Source: Cryptomeria japonica
Lineage: Eukaryota; Streptophyta; Pinopsida; Cupressales; Cupressaceae
Assembly: GCF_030272615.1 (NCBI RefSeq)
Contig: NC_081407.1
Coordinates: forward strand, 99,181,897-99,245,896
Reading direction: 5' to 3'
Length of the DNA stretch: 64,000 nucleotides
The position numbers and the translations under genes were made by a program. Every line of letters starts with the position of its first letter. Position 1 is the first letter of the stretch. The notes below the pieces were generated by a model. The model was not told the DNA's origin, did no database searches, and saw only the letters and a list, made by a program, of their open reading frames with translations. Shown here one piece after another: positions 34,918-47,795 of the stretch.

Positions 34918-36700
34918 CGATACACAAAGTATACATCACATCCTTATAACCATCTCCTAATTAAAATCATATATGGTCCACACAATCAACTACTATACCA
35001 ATAGCTATAGAAAATAAAGTAAAACCAAATATCTAATCAAAGAAGATAAACCATCACCAAAATATTATTATAAAAAGTTCCCATTGAAGGTAATGTAACC
35101 AGGCTATCCATAACATTGTGATAAAAAATATGCTAATATAACAAATAATTAAGCATATAGGTACTCTAATTATCTATGTGCTCTCAAATCCCATCGCAAC
35201 ATACCAATCCATGAATAAACATAGAAAAGAATAACTGATTGTATTTATATCAACATTAAAAATACATGTGGATTTGGACAATTCACATAAAGTCACCTAT
35301 ATAACCAATAGGTAGAAAACCACTATCACGTTTGTAGCTCGTAAAAGATATCAAAAAATGATAAATTAGAGATCTCAATTCTGAAACACCAAATCACCTA
35401 ATGATTTGATTTGCTAAAAAAATCCACAATTAATTTACCATAGCAAGGAACTAAATAAACATCAAGGAGATTAAAAAACCTCTTAAAACTAAACCACGTC
35501 ATCACCAATAACAAGGAATCAATCAAATAGCAGAACCTAATCATATCAACTATATATATGATCATGTATTTCCAATGTTCAAATGTACATGAATATCCAC
35601 AATGTCATAATAATAGACATCTATGTATCTATACTCAATTTTCATATAATTGAGGTTGTTAGTCTCTTATACGTATTAAAACCATGTCCTCAAACTATAA
35701 AACAATTTGTGCAATTGCCTCCATCAAATTTCATATTCGAATAATACCTTTAAATTTGTATTAAGAACCACATAATATAATAACCTAACATACCATCATA
35801 TACTCTCATAAAATATGCTCTTCCATAATTTTTTGTTAGCATGCTCACATAATCACACCTAAAATCTCAATATCCTTTAATTTCTCAAAAAAAAGTAAAA
35901 AACACTCTCTTTACATCCAAGTGAAAAACTCTTAATGTGTTCTATAGTATGTTGTAAATGCTCTTCATTTCATATTTGAAATCTGAATTTTGATTTTGTA
36001 TGCAAAATATATGACAAGTTAACCATTCTAAAGGAATGCTAGCTTTAGGTACCAAGTTTTGACACAATCAAAAAATATGAAACCAAAAAATAGTGCTTAG
36101 AGAGGGATTTCAAACATTTATAAGAAATTGAAAATCCAATATCATGGGTGAACATTTACCCTGTAGAAGAAAAATATTTTGTAAGGGATATAAGGGGGCT
36201 AGACCTATTCATACAACATGATGTCATCATTGAAGTTGGTATTTATGACTTGTGGGTGAGATTTGGTGGCTAGTGAATTTCAAACTATTTTAAATCAATT
36301 TAAATTATTAATTTTTAAAGTTTATAAATACTTGTGAGGGGAGCTAGGGCTTAGTTGGCCTAACCAAAGGGCTAGAACTAAGACCCTCCAAGGCTAGATC
36401 AACATGTAGAGATGGTATATGGATTTAAAAACCTCATATGTCCCCCTAATTTTTCTTTTAATTTTTTCTTGTGTAAGGTTTGATATTGATTTTATTAAAT
36501 CTAGAAATCATACAATCATATAGAAAAAGAAACAAGCTTTTTTTTTATTTTGAAACTTTAGTAGCCAAATTCTATCAAATTGCATGACATTTTTTATCTC
36601 TTAGGCCTCTTGTATCCAACAATGATGTATAATTCGTTCTCAGAGGTCATTTTTGCAACTTCCTCCACAAAAATCTAATGGTGAAGATCTAAAACCCACT
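34918..36700 (+). other. AT-rich sequence, no feature recognised
   Basis: No frame longer than about 60 codons with recognisable content on either strand, and no clear repeat of other parts of the window. Probably old, decayed repeats. Confidence 0.4.
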
Positions 36701-36814
36701 TTTTTATCAAGTCTCTTTCAAACCCAAATTCTATAAAAATAACCACAAATTTATATAACCTAAATGCCAAATCTATCATTTTCACAACTTGCACAACACA
36801 ACTTATACCTAGAA

Positions 36815-37250
36815 TTATCTATAATATATCAAGGATTTCCTAGTCATAAAATTTGCAACAAATCTACTCAAACAAGTGTTAAACAAAATGAAGAAGATCT
36901 CACATACCTCAACCACAACCATGCATTTAATGCCACTTGTTAGAAAACTATCAATTTGATCAAACAGATTCCTACATAACCATGTGAGAGAAAATAATGT
37001 GTACAAGATTTACAATTTATACTATAATGTCTTAAAATATGAAAGACAATTTATACCATGGAAACCCCCATGAGGGAAAATCCCAACCTCCAAAAGCATC
37101 CACACTTAATGTTATTCAACAATAAAATATTTATCAGTTTATAGAGCTCAATGATTCTAAGACATCAAGCTCCTCCAATATGTCCTCCATGTGTCCAAGC
37201 ATAATTGGTACTCATACAACCATACATCTCATGTCATGCTTCACATATGA
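36815..37250 (-). mobile_element. Degraded copia-like LTR end with primer binding site relic
   Basis: On the minus strand a phrase resembling the U5 of plant copia LTRs (TTTTCCCTCATGGGGG, then TTTCCATGG, 37050-37085) is followed by TTTTCTAACA at 36938. Two bases later comes TGGCATTAAATGC (36935-36923), which looks like a mutated TGGTATCAGAGC site. No gag was recognised downstream to the left. Weak, by pattern only. Confidence 0.4.
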
Positions 37251-38127
37251 AATCTACAAGATAGCTCAATGCAAATGATAGCCAACCAAACCACTAAGCA
37301 TGCTCTTTATTTAATAGATTCAAGCAAATACAAGTATGCTATTGACAAAACCATGTATCCCAAAACTAGTAATGCCACATTTACTTTTGGGTACTTAGTC
37401 TTCCCAATATTAAATGCAATTTCAATATGCAGCTCACACACAAAATATCTAGAACCAATGCCAAGTGAACCCAAATAAATGTTTAATGTGACTAAACACA
37501 ATGCTAAGGATACACAAATAATTTTTTTTACATTATTAAAATAATTATTTTCTTGTGTAAGATGTACAACACCCTTTTTTTCTAAAAATCTATAGATTGA
37601 AACTCTTGAAAATCTCCATAAAAATCTCCATAGAGAAAATTATTATAACTTTCATTATCAATAATAAAATCCATGAATGGGATATGTGTCTTTCATCTTT
37701 GTTAGAAAATACTTTGGTAGTGGCAATTATTACATATGAATCAACCTTAATTATGTGATCACTATCTTTCTTATCCAAAGAGTATATTGGCAACAAAATA
37801 GGCTTTTTCTTAACTTCAAGTGTGTGTCTATCATCAAGGTCTTACTGATTCAACAATCCTCAACAATCCTTGGTGTTATGCCATGGGCTCTTATGAACTT
37901 TACACCACATACCTATATCTCTTTATGTCTTTTTTAGTACCTTAATTTATTTTTGATTCTTACGATGGGAATACCTTTATTTTGTTCTTTCTTGTGAACT
38001 TGCAACTAACTTATCTTATTGTTTGAGAATGTTCCTTCTTCCCTTTCTATTTAATCTTTCATTCAATCTTTACTACATATTTTAAAGTAGTTCTCAATAT
38101 ATCAATATTCAAAAAAGACATTTTAGT

Positions 38128-38846
38128 CTTAATATATTAGTGTAGCCCATTATAATACTTTAGGACATAATGCTTCTTTATAACTTAGATGTCAAGATTT
38201 AAACTAATAATATGTGGAAGGTGTTAATGTAGGTCTAAACTGATTGATCATTTTTTTGTTTAATCTACTATTGTATTTCACTTATATACATATATTTAAG
38301 AAAATAATTATTCTTGATATATTGGACACAAATTCTCTCCATATAAGGTTCTCATTCATCAATTCTTTAATTTTTTTACATTAAGATTTTTCCCACAATT
38401 TTTTTTTCAACAACTTAGTCTCCCATGCTAGTTGTGAGACTATACTTTGAGTAAAGTGAAAGTTGTTTTCTCATGATCTACTAGTCTAAATATATCACTA
38501 TAGCCCACCACAATACTTCAAGACCTGATGCTTCTTTGTATATTGAATGTCAAGATTCACTAATATTATGTGGAAGATGTGATGTAGTTGTAAAGTAACT
38601 AATGTTTTTTTTATTGAAGCAGAGTCTATTGCATATATTTCACTTCATATGTGTCTTTAAGGAAATAACCATCTTTGGTATATTAAAAAAATTATCTCCA
38701 TGTAGGGTTCTCATTTATTTGTTCACCAAATTTTTTACCATTAAGATTTCTCCCATAATTTTCCTTTGATGAAAACTTAGTCTCCCATGATAATTGTACA
38801 AGAGACCCTCCTTTAAGTAGAGTGAAAGTTATTGTCTCGTGATCTG
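38128..38846 (+). repeat. Diverged tandem duplication, period about 356 bp
   Basis: Unit 1 (38128-38483) and unit 2 (38484-38846) share landmarks in the same order: TAGTCT(T/A)AATATAT at the start, ATGCTTCTTT, AAGATTTCTCCCA-like, CTTAGTCTCCCATG and AGTGAAAGTT(G/A)TT at the end. The copies differ at many sites, so the duplication is old. No coding capacity was recognised. Confidence 0.75.
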
Positions 38847-39408
38847 ATAAGCAGTTTACAAGAAAATGATTTTCAAACTATTAAATCTAATCATCGATGA
38901 CATTTAATTTATTTTTGTCTTGATAAGTTGGAATATCAAATGTTATGTACATTGTCAAAGGGTTGTAACCACTAAATTGTCTCTTCATTGTTATGTGTTT
39001 GGTTTCAAGTTATCTCAATTATATTAGGGGAGCTAACTTTCATGTCCTAAATTATTATAATTAGAAGAAGCTTTCCAATAACCATGTTTTGTCCTCTAGA
39101 ATCCATTTTTAATATCAAATTTCACATCAAACATGTTCTTCTAACCCTTTTCTTAATTTTATATTCACTGCAAAATTTAACTCTAGCTTGCATTCCCCAA
39201 CTCTCACAGTTAATCCAGTTGAATATGAAAATGTGATAGTTCATAGTTTACTCTTGAATCGAATATTAAATTTTAGTTTATTATTGTTAATGAAAAGAAA
39301 TGTGAACTTTGTATGATTTGCACAATCTACAGCTATGAACTCTTTATTCTTTTTTTTTCTTTCTAAAAAATTGTTCAATAATTTTTCGGACATGGAATAA
39401 TGTCCCTA

Positions 39409-39594
39409 TGTACATGAACTAACTATGATGGGAAGAACAATTGTGTCTAAACAACTACCCACATTATTGAATGTTTCAATAGTAAAGTCAAATGTTTGAA
39501 GCTTTAACATGATTACAATCAACTTCTTCAAGAAACCCTTAGTGCATATGTTTAAAATAGATCCATTATTAACCAGTGTTAAATGTCCAACTTG
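39409..39594 (-). pseudogene. Ty3/gypsy aspartic protease relic
   Basis: A 62-codon open segment on the minus strand reads LTLVNNGSILNICTKGFLKKL, then a stretch ending TIVLPIIVSSC. This matches the plant gypsy protease pattern (L-V/I-D-N/G-G-S-x-L-N-I/V) with the catalytic Asp replaced by Asn. Sequence just upstream on the minus strand (about 39600-39690) has a PLHVVV stretch like the one that precedes the active site in the family. Surrounding frames are too decayed to follow. Confidence 0.5.
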
Positions 39595-41907
39595 TTAGAT
39601 ATTACCACAACGTGCAAAGGTAAAGCTCTATTTGTGATTGAGTCTTGTGCAAACTTATCATCAAACGGAATAGTGTGAAGTTCCCTATAACCTTGATAGA
39701 TTCTATCAATAGAGTCAGTAATTATAAAGAATCAAAATTTATTATAATCTTCTCTAAGGTACTTTTTCATGATACCTTAATAAATAAGTGATGTTCGTAC
39801 CATAATTAAAGAGATATTTTAACTTGTATATTTAATAGTTATTAAAATGTCAAATTCTTTTGTAAGATTGAAGTATGGTATTTGTAAGAAGATTAGGTAC
39901 ATTAGATGTCAAAATAGGTTGTAAAGTCTGTAACATCTTGGTATCTAACCATCTTTTGATAAGTATGTCTAACAATAGTATAATGTTGTGAATCGATACG
40001 AGCTTATGTCTTTTAAAATAGATATCAAAGATTATAGTTATGACATGAATAATAGAGGAACTAGCATCCAAAAATAAATTTCAAGAAAATATCACTAGGT
40101 CCATACAAAATAATTTATGCGTTAATAAAAAATATAAATGATAAAAACATATGCCACATCCATAAAAAAATATGATGAATCAAACCATTGTAATGCCATA
40201 TCATTCAAATGATATTTAAGTTCACTAATCAACAAATATTGTGTAACGCCAACTAGTTCTTAATCTAATTGAACAACAATGATGTTTTTAAGACAATACA
40301 CGCAATCATCATGATAGCACTCAATACATCTACTCTGTATTTACAAATAACTTCTATTTAAAAAATAAAAACTATAAAGAAATTCCGATAATCATTATCT
40401 TTCAATTTTTCAACAGGGATTTGTATTAGTAAAAAACGGTGTTATTACTCTTCTTTCTTTCAAGTTCTACCATTAAATTATCTCATCAACTAATAAACCC
40501 GCCCTTAATCTATTGGTGAAGTTGAATGGTTCTTGATGATACAAAAGACAAATTTGACTGAATAGACACGCTCATAAAGTTGTTCCAATAAAAAATAAAG
40601 AATACAACTTTGTTCAACTTAACCAGTTTGTATTTACAACATGAGTCCCGGCATTGTAACCCGCGCAGAGCATTTTGTCATACTCTGACAAGGCTCCAAA
40701 CTCCACTTGTAAAGAATCTTGTCGTTTCTTTAAAAAATACTTGCAGAGGAATACTTAGATTTTTAATGCTTTATTTTTTGTTCTGATCCATAATGGATAT
40801 CAATTCCATGCCGCCTGGTTTAATAAGGATTTAACTGCATGATTTTACATATTTGTTTTTATATTACCTAGTCTTTTCATTAAAAAAATATTATAGGCAG
40901 TAATTATTAATCCTTACTGTAAGGCAGAGTAATTATTGTTGTTCCCATGATAGCGAATTAAAATATAATGATTAAAGATTTGATATAGATATTTGTATAC
41001 TAAAACAAAATATATTATATAAATTAATTAAATACATTCTAATAATGTTTGTGAGTAATTAATTATAGATAATTTGAATTATTGTTATTCATTTTTTGCA
41101 TTAAAAAATGAAATGATATTAGTAATAGTGTATTGTAAGTGTGAACCATCAATGATTAAAAATTATTGTTGTCGTTTTTGCATAAAAATATTGAAGTGAG
41201 ATATGATGGTGAATTAGTGGTCATCATGTTGGAGAACTATAAAAATAAATTTCAATTTTGAGCTTGATAAAACCTATATATTTTAGACCACGGTTGTTTT
41301 ATTGCATGTTGAAAGAATGCAAAAGATTACATAAGAGAAACAATCAAGTCAATAGATTGTCAAAGAGTAGAACATAACAACAAACATATAGTTGTATGAG
41401 CACATGTTTACAAACCTAAGACTAAGAATCACAACTACAAAGGGACATAGGAGAAGGAGTTGCATGTTATATTAGAAAGAAATTTAAAGTGGCGAAACAT
41501 TCAGCATAATTCATTCCAAATTTGAAATGTTTCTTGTTCTTTGGAGTTAAGAGTATACATTTTTATATGTGTCTTATAACTTAATGTTTAATAAATTATA
41601 CTTTGAAATAGATTAATGACTGATGTAATTTTCTCTTATTCTTAAGTATTTTTTACTCGATTTTCTCAATATTTGTTTTTAATTATATAAGAAAACCTAT
41701 ATATAGCCCAACAACCCAAAACTACCTTGATAAGAGGTTCAAATAATGATTGGGTGAAACACTATAACTTACCAACGTAGATGCCCCTACCCATACTAGA
41801 GCCAAATCAAGTTTCAATGTATTACCATTATTCGAGTTTTAATCTCACAACAATTCTTATCAACTAAAATCTATTCAATATTTATCTATAAGATTTTTGT
41901 TAAAAAA

Positions 41908-41914
<7 letters not shown>

Positions 41915-41955
<41 letters not shown>
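41915..41955 (+). repeat. (TA)n microsatellite
   Basis: About twenty uninterrupted TA dinucleotides within AT-rich non-coding sequence. Confidence 0.95.
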
Positions 41956-41958
<3 letters not shown>

Positions 41959-42523
41959 ATAGGAAAATATTTCTTTCATTGGTAGGAAACTATATAGATC
42001 AATTATAAGATACAAATTAGGAAATGTTATAGTTTAGTTGGCAAGGTATCAATAAAAGTGTTTTCTAATACTAGCTTCAACTAAAGGAAATAAAATTCAA
42101 GATTTGAAACAAACAAAATATATAAAACACTTGTTGATTCGTCATAAAATTATCAAAACTAACTCAAATGACTCTTTGTGCAAGATGATGTTCATGCATT
42201 TCAAGATCTCAATATTTGATCTAAACTTTACACTACCTAATTTTTTGAGCTCCTTTGATGATTCTTGTTTTGATTTACAACTTCTTATTATTGATTTTTG
42301 GTGGTGGATGTTTATTATATGTAAGCTAATAAAAATATTTTTACTTTTTTTGAATCCCCTCTTTCAAATCTTGTTTACAAATTAATGAATATGATGCTAA
42401 TTGCCCTTGACATTTAAATTTTAGAAAGGTAAAAATACAAAAATCTAGAAGTGAATCAATGAGGTTTTTTGTGAGGAAAATGACATCTCAACCTTGTGAT
42501 TATAAAAATATATTGTTGATAAA

Positions 42524-44338
42524 TGAGTGTGGTGGGTTGCAAGGTGGGTACCCCCTTGTAGGGTCTTGGGGGGATTGCCCCCTCAATAGAGGGTATATGG
42601 GTTGTGTGTCTCAATGGGGATTTGAGGGCATCACTGATGCAGAGAATCCACACACTCAACCAACTAAGGGAGATCTTTCGCTTCACTCATTCACAAAGCC
42701 CCTCACAAGGTCATTGGTTACTCACAAGGATTCAACACCCCAAAGACACACTCCTGCTTCTCAATGCTCCTGCAACCATTAACATACCTTAGGTTAGGAT
42801 TATACAACATGCCTAAAGCCAACTAAGAACTTCCAACCCCTTGATTCACACCAAACTCACAAAACTCCACTCTCTCAAGTTCATCACATAATAGATCTCC
42901 AAATTCCACTATTACTCAACTCACATCATGTAAAAGGTACTCACAAGACAATGTACCTCTTGACACCCCTATAAGGACTTCTCGACATGCCCAATCAAGG
43001 TTCTCTACCCTCCCAGCCACCCAAGAGGTCATAACTAGGTTTATTGCAGATTCGTTGTTTTTAGGACAGTCATACAAAATGCAAGGACAACCAATGAGTC
43101 TTGAGTCATTTCTCAATCCTTGGTCTTCAAGACTTTATCATATGGTGAAGAGATTCTCTACCTTCCTCTCAGTCACCAAACCCAACATCAAACCCCCTTC
43201 CTAACCTTGCAAAGTATGATGACACAACGCACTGTCAAATTGTGACAACCATGGGTTTTGTAGGGACAGTCAAAAGAATTACTTGCTTGTTGTGGTTCTA
43301 CCACTCAATAACCCTTTAATCAGACCAAGGACTCTCCCTCACATCCCTCTCTCCATTCACTAGGTCTCCCAAGGACCAATGAAGCACCTTCACCACTCAA
43401 ACCCCCTCAAACCATTGTTATATCATATTGTTACACTGTCAAATCAATATTTTGCCATCATTTTGCATATGCAAAAGTGAGCATGGTACCCTGCCAACAA
43501 AACAAAACAAAAAAAATGATATTTCCCTCCATTCAACCCAATATTATCCTATGCTCACCGTGGAATGGGGGCTTATTACATTTTACAAAGACACTTTTTA
43601 CCCTACCTAGGGTTTTAATAGTTTTTACAAAAATTAAGATAACTTTATCAAAATACAATCAAGTTGAATGAGACAAACACAAACTCAAAGAGGATTCATT
43701 CCTTTTTCACCATCAATGAGTTTACAATGCTATAGAATGTGAGATCATGAAGAAAAACACCCAAGAGAAGACTGTCACGTGTTAATTCTCAGAAAAGTGC
43801 AGGAAACCTCAAGTTTTTATTGATTTTCTTGTTAAATACATCACATCCAACCCCATAATGACCGAGGCAAGCCTTATTTAAATGTTTCTGAAGACTTCCC
43901 AATGGTTATAACCACTTTTCAAAAAAAAATTGACAAACAATTTCTAATTACTCTCAGAAATGCAAAAGTTGCTTGACAACATTGAGCAACTTTGTCAAAA
44001 TTTGATCCTAGACTCAACCTGAAAAATCCTTGACTCAAAACACATTTAAATAGGTCCAAATAGATCTAAAAGATCCTTACATATCATTAAACATCATATT
44101 TGACCTATTGAGACATATTGAGACATATTTGCATTATAGTGACAATTTTTGAGATTTTTTGGCAATGTGACCCTAATAAGACTCAACACAACTCTTGATG
44201 GTCTCAATGACCCTTATTACATCAAATATGGTCTTTTAAGACCTTATTCATGACAAAACTAAAAAACATGAACTTATCACAATTTTTGACCTCGTGGTGG
44301 CCACTTTGTGCTAGGTGCTCCCGCACCAATCACCCCCA
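42524..44338. repeat. Block of distinct composition, probable decayed repeat on the minus strand
   Basis: The block is richer in C (plus strand) than its AT-rich flanks and changes composition at both ends. The right end reads CCCGCACCAATCACCCCCAAAAG, so on the minus strand a G-run is followed by TG, as at an LTR start. The left end has GGTACCCCCTTGTAGGG and GGGGGGATTGCCCCC. No coding domain was recognised and no target duplication was found, so its class is open. Confidence 0.35.
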
Positions 44339-46249
44339 AAAGATATTGTTTATGTATAATTTATCATTGTAAATATTGAGCATTTACCATTAGGTCACAA
44401 ATCTAGTAGTGGATATATTATGTGTGGTTTTCTTGTCCTAAAAGGAGACAATATTTTATGAGTGCATTATATTATGACTGTGTATTGTAAGACTTTGATA
44501 GTTGTTGAGTTGCTTTTAGATATTTTATTGGTGATACTCTTGTGAGAAGCTTGCTATGTGAGTATATTATCATCGATTGTTGATTTCTAATTAATATATT
44601 GGGTATATTTTGAAGTGTGGAGTTTTTCTCTTGGAAGGGGTTTCCCCACATAAATCTCTGTGTTGGGGTATGCATGCTATATATGTTTATTTATATTAAG
44701 TTTTTATAGCTATTATAAAGATCTAAAACTCTTTTATTTTACCCTCTTCTCAAGATTAGTGTAGGAAGTTGTTCTGCAACCTTAACGTCCTTTCAATTTT
44801 CACATAAATGTCATGTTATTTCTAAATATAATACAATATTGAACATTATATTTGGGTGAATGCTTGTATGGAAATCATATGTGACCAAAAGCTATGATGT
44901 TTGCATTTTTTCCATTGGGATTTTCACACCCAAACATGCAAGATGCAAATTCATTCATAAGAGCTCATAGTGCAAGTATGGCATCCCTTACAAAAGGTTT
45001 GATAATAAATTTGAGACATTTTGACAAGTCTAATGATAATCAAATAATGCTTGATTAGTTGGATATTCACTATTGTCTCAATGAATACACAAATTTTCTT
45101 TTATATACAATGGCATGGTAGCATATATCACAAACTTGTGTTTTGTTGACTTTAGGGTAAAGGTGGGAGTGGATCAATTTTGAATTTAAATATTTAAATA
45201 TTGATAATGTCTAAATTTTTTATAAGAAATTATCATATATTCGCCCCATATACTTGTCCCTCACACCTATGCAAACACATACCTCCATGTGCATATTATC
45301 CATTTGAAATTTAAGCATTAAGGGAAAACACTAGGTTGTGAAGGAATGTCAATTTCACAATAAAGAAATGTAAAGGGAAAAACACCATTACATAAATTTA
45401 TCTAGGCTAATTAAATAAAAATATTCAATAAGACAATTTACCTAGATAATGTAAGGGATTAATTATTCTAGTAGTGTACAAAGAGAAAAATGAGTGAGTT
45501 AGGCATTCTAAACTGTCAGATTGATGATGGAAGAACTAAACTAATGTTATTTTAATTTATTCACCACTATTATGAAATTGTTTGCCTCTGTTTGATGAAT
45601 ATCTTGAACTCTAAGCTACCAAAAAAATGATATATTAATTCTAACCTCTACAACACCAATCTTGTTATCACAAAGTTGGTCTATCATGTAAGATTGATCT
45701 AAAGAGTCATAAAAATGATTTGATAAAATGTATGCCTAAAAAATTACTTTCCTTCACTTTAGTAGTATCTAAATTTATCAAAATGTATGCCTAAAAAATT
45801 AAAGGATCATTTGTGCACTCCTCGAGATTGATCTAGACCATCTCTTGTCAATTGAAAATGATTTACAAGAATAAGATGACAAGTTCAAAATAGAAAACAA
45901 ATGTATATAACTAACTACAAATATTGATAAAAACAAGTATAAATTAAAACTAAACTATAAAGCGGACTCAATATAAACATATATCATTGATCATCATATT
46001 ATTACATAAAACATGTTAAATTAATCACCAAACTAAATAAATAATTGATATACAAATGTTATCATTATATAGTAATAAATTACTTTAAGATAAACCATAT
46101 AAAAGTTGGAATAACTTAAGATTTAAATTTCAAAAAACAATTGAATACAAATTTAAAACGTTTCAATAAGATAGTGACAAAGAACACAAGAATGTATCTT
46201 AAAGATAAATTAATAAATTAATTAAAAGAATTTAGAAGACATGTAACAT
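44339..46249 (+). other. AT-rich sequence, no feature recognised
   Basis: Only short, stop-rich frames on both strands. A phrase of about 20 bases (AAATGTATGCCTAAAAAATTA) recurs at about 45729 and 45781. Confidence 0.4.
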
Positions 46250-47795
46250 AATTATGCGAGAAATGGAGAGCGGAAGAGCGGAAGCGGGAGCGGGAGCAGG
46301 AGGGGTTTCCTGCGAAGGAGCTGCAGAAGATGGGGAAGATGGTGTTGCGGATGAGGATGATTTCCTCCCTCTCCTCCTTTCACCTTCCATGTCGCGACTG
46401 TCTGATGGGGCTCTTCATGGATTTTCTTTGTTGGATTGGTGGGTGGAGGAGTTTGGTGCAGAGGAAGGAGTGGAGGCTGCGGCAGCGATGGAGGCGTTTT
46501 GGCATGGGTTTTTTGTGGCCTCTGTTCTTGGTCTTCAGGGGTGTGCGGTGGTTCCTGTCAATGGCCTTTTTTCTGCTCTTTCTTTGGTGGGTAGTGTTCT
46601 CCTGCCTGTGTCTGGGATGGTGTCTGGGTAGATCTGGGAACGGATCTCTTGTGGAGAGGCTCTTTGTGTTCTCTCCTTTCCTTTGTGATGAGGATTTGTT
46701 GTTGTTCTGGCCTTTGGTGCTTTGGTTCTTCGAAGGAGCTTCTTTTTTTGGTTCTTCTTTGTTGCGTTACTCTCCTATTGAGGTGGAGAGTTGTCTTTGG
46801 TGTGAACCTTTGAGAGGGGTTTCTTGGCTCTTGTTCTTTTCTCCTCCTTGTCTGTTAGAGGTGACCACATTTCCCATGGAGGTGGAAATTTGGTGGAGGG
46901 GAAAGGGTTGGTTTCTGCTTGCTGCTGGAGAGTGTTGGTTGTTGTCTTTTTGCTTCATTCTTCGTCTTGTAGAGGTGGAGCTCTTTCCTATTGAGGTGGA
47001 GAGATGGAATGTTGGGGATTTTTGACTTTTGTGCTCCTCTTGCTGCTGGCTATGGATGCATGTTTCTTCTCTCATAGGTGTCTCCTTGGGTGGGTCTGGA
47101 AGTTCTTTTTTTCAGACTCCCAGCTTGTCTCTTGGACTGGTTCCTTTTTGTTGTTTCTTGGTTTGGCCTCCTTCCTTCTAGTTTTTGGGGTCTTTGTTCC
47201 CCCTTTTTCTAGTTGTGGATTCCTAGTTTATCCTATAGGCAGGCTGATTGCTAATAGTTTTAAAGGGCCTAGTCTGTCTTTTTGTTGTCTTTGGTTTGGG
47301 GAAAATCTTGCGTTTGGAGTTCTAAGCTCATCATTTAAGGTTGAGGGTGCCTGACAAAACCCTTGGTTGTTGGTTTTGGGTTCCATTTTAAAACCCAGTT
47401 TGAAGGTTGAGGGAGCCTTTCAAAACCCCTACTGGCCAGATTCAAATTGTATGAATATCTGTTGTAATCTGGTGTTGTTATTGAAGGTTATGGGTACCTT
47501 TCAAAACCCTAAAAGTTGGCTGAGGGTGCTTGTTATACCCTCGATTATTACTCTTTTGTGCTATAGTTTGGAGTTGTAGCTTTGTTGGGTGTGGCGTGAC
47601 TATGTTGGTTGTTGTCAGTTTTAGTCATCTTTGCTGGATTTTGGCTGCGGTTTTTCATTGTTTATTTCTTTTAGCAACCTACTTTGTTGGGTTCTAGATC
47701 TCGGTAAAATCTAGTAGGTTTCGGGTCCCTCCAAAACCTGTTGTATGTGGTTTCGGGTCCCCTCAAAACCTGTTTTTCCCCTAATAAAAAACAAA
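46250..47795 (+). mobile_element. GC-richer retroposon-like block with LINE-like tail
   Basis: The composition changes abruptly to G-rich at about 46250 and back to AT-rich at about 47795. The 3' end reads GGTTTCGGGTCCC..CAAAACCTG twice (47727 and 47750), then TTTTTCCCCTAATAAAAAAC, a tail of the kind seen at plant LINE 3' ends and similar to the tail of the insert at 32307-32836. Within 47335-47540 there are about four short GGTTGAGGG..AAAACCC hairpin-like repeats. No RT or endonuclease was found, so if LINE-related it is non-autonomous. No clear target duplication was seen. Confidence 0.5.
46254..46631 (+). CDS. Hypothetical ORF in the retroposon-like block
   Basis: A 125-codon frame starting in AGAGCGGAAGAGCGGAAG-type repeats. 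Its N-terminus is rich in Gly, Ala, Glu and Asp (acidic EDGEDGVADEDDF), followed by a more hydrophobic half. A larger Trp-, Leu- and Phe-rich frame (46330-47025) overlaps it in another register and looks non-biological. Neither matches a family I know. The acidic frame could be an ORF1 fragment of a LINE-type element, but this is speculation. Confidence 0.25.
   Translation: MREMESGRAEAGAGAGGVSCEGAAEDGEDGVADEDDFLPLLLSPSMSRLSDGALHGFSLLDWWVEEFGAEEGVEAAAAMEAFWHGFFVASVLGLQGCAVVPVNGLFSALSLVGSVLLPVSGMVSG

Noticed and set aside
46330-47025. 231-codon Trp/Leu/Phe-rich frame
   Set aside because: The composition is that of G- and T-rich DNA read by chance, it overlaps another frame, and no domain or membrane topology of a known family is seen.
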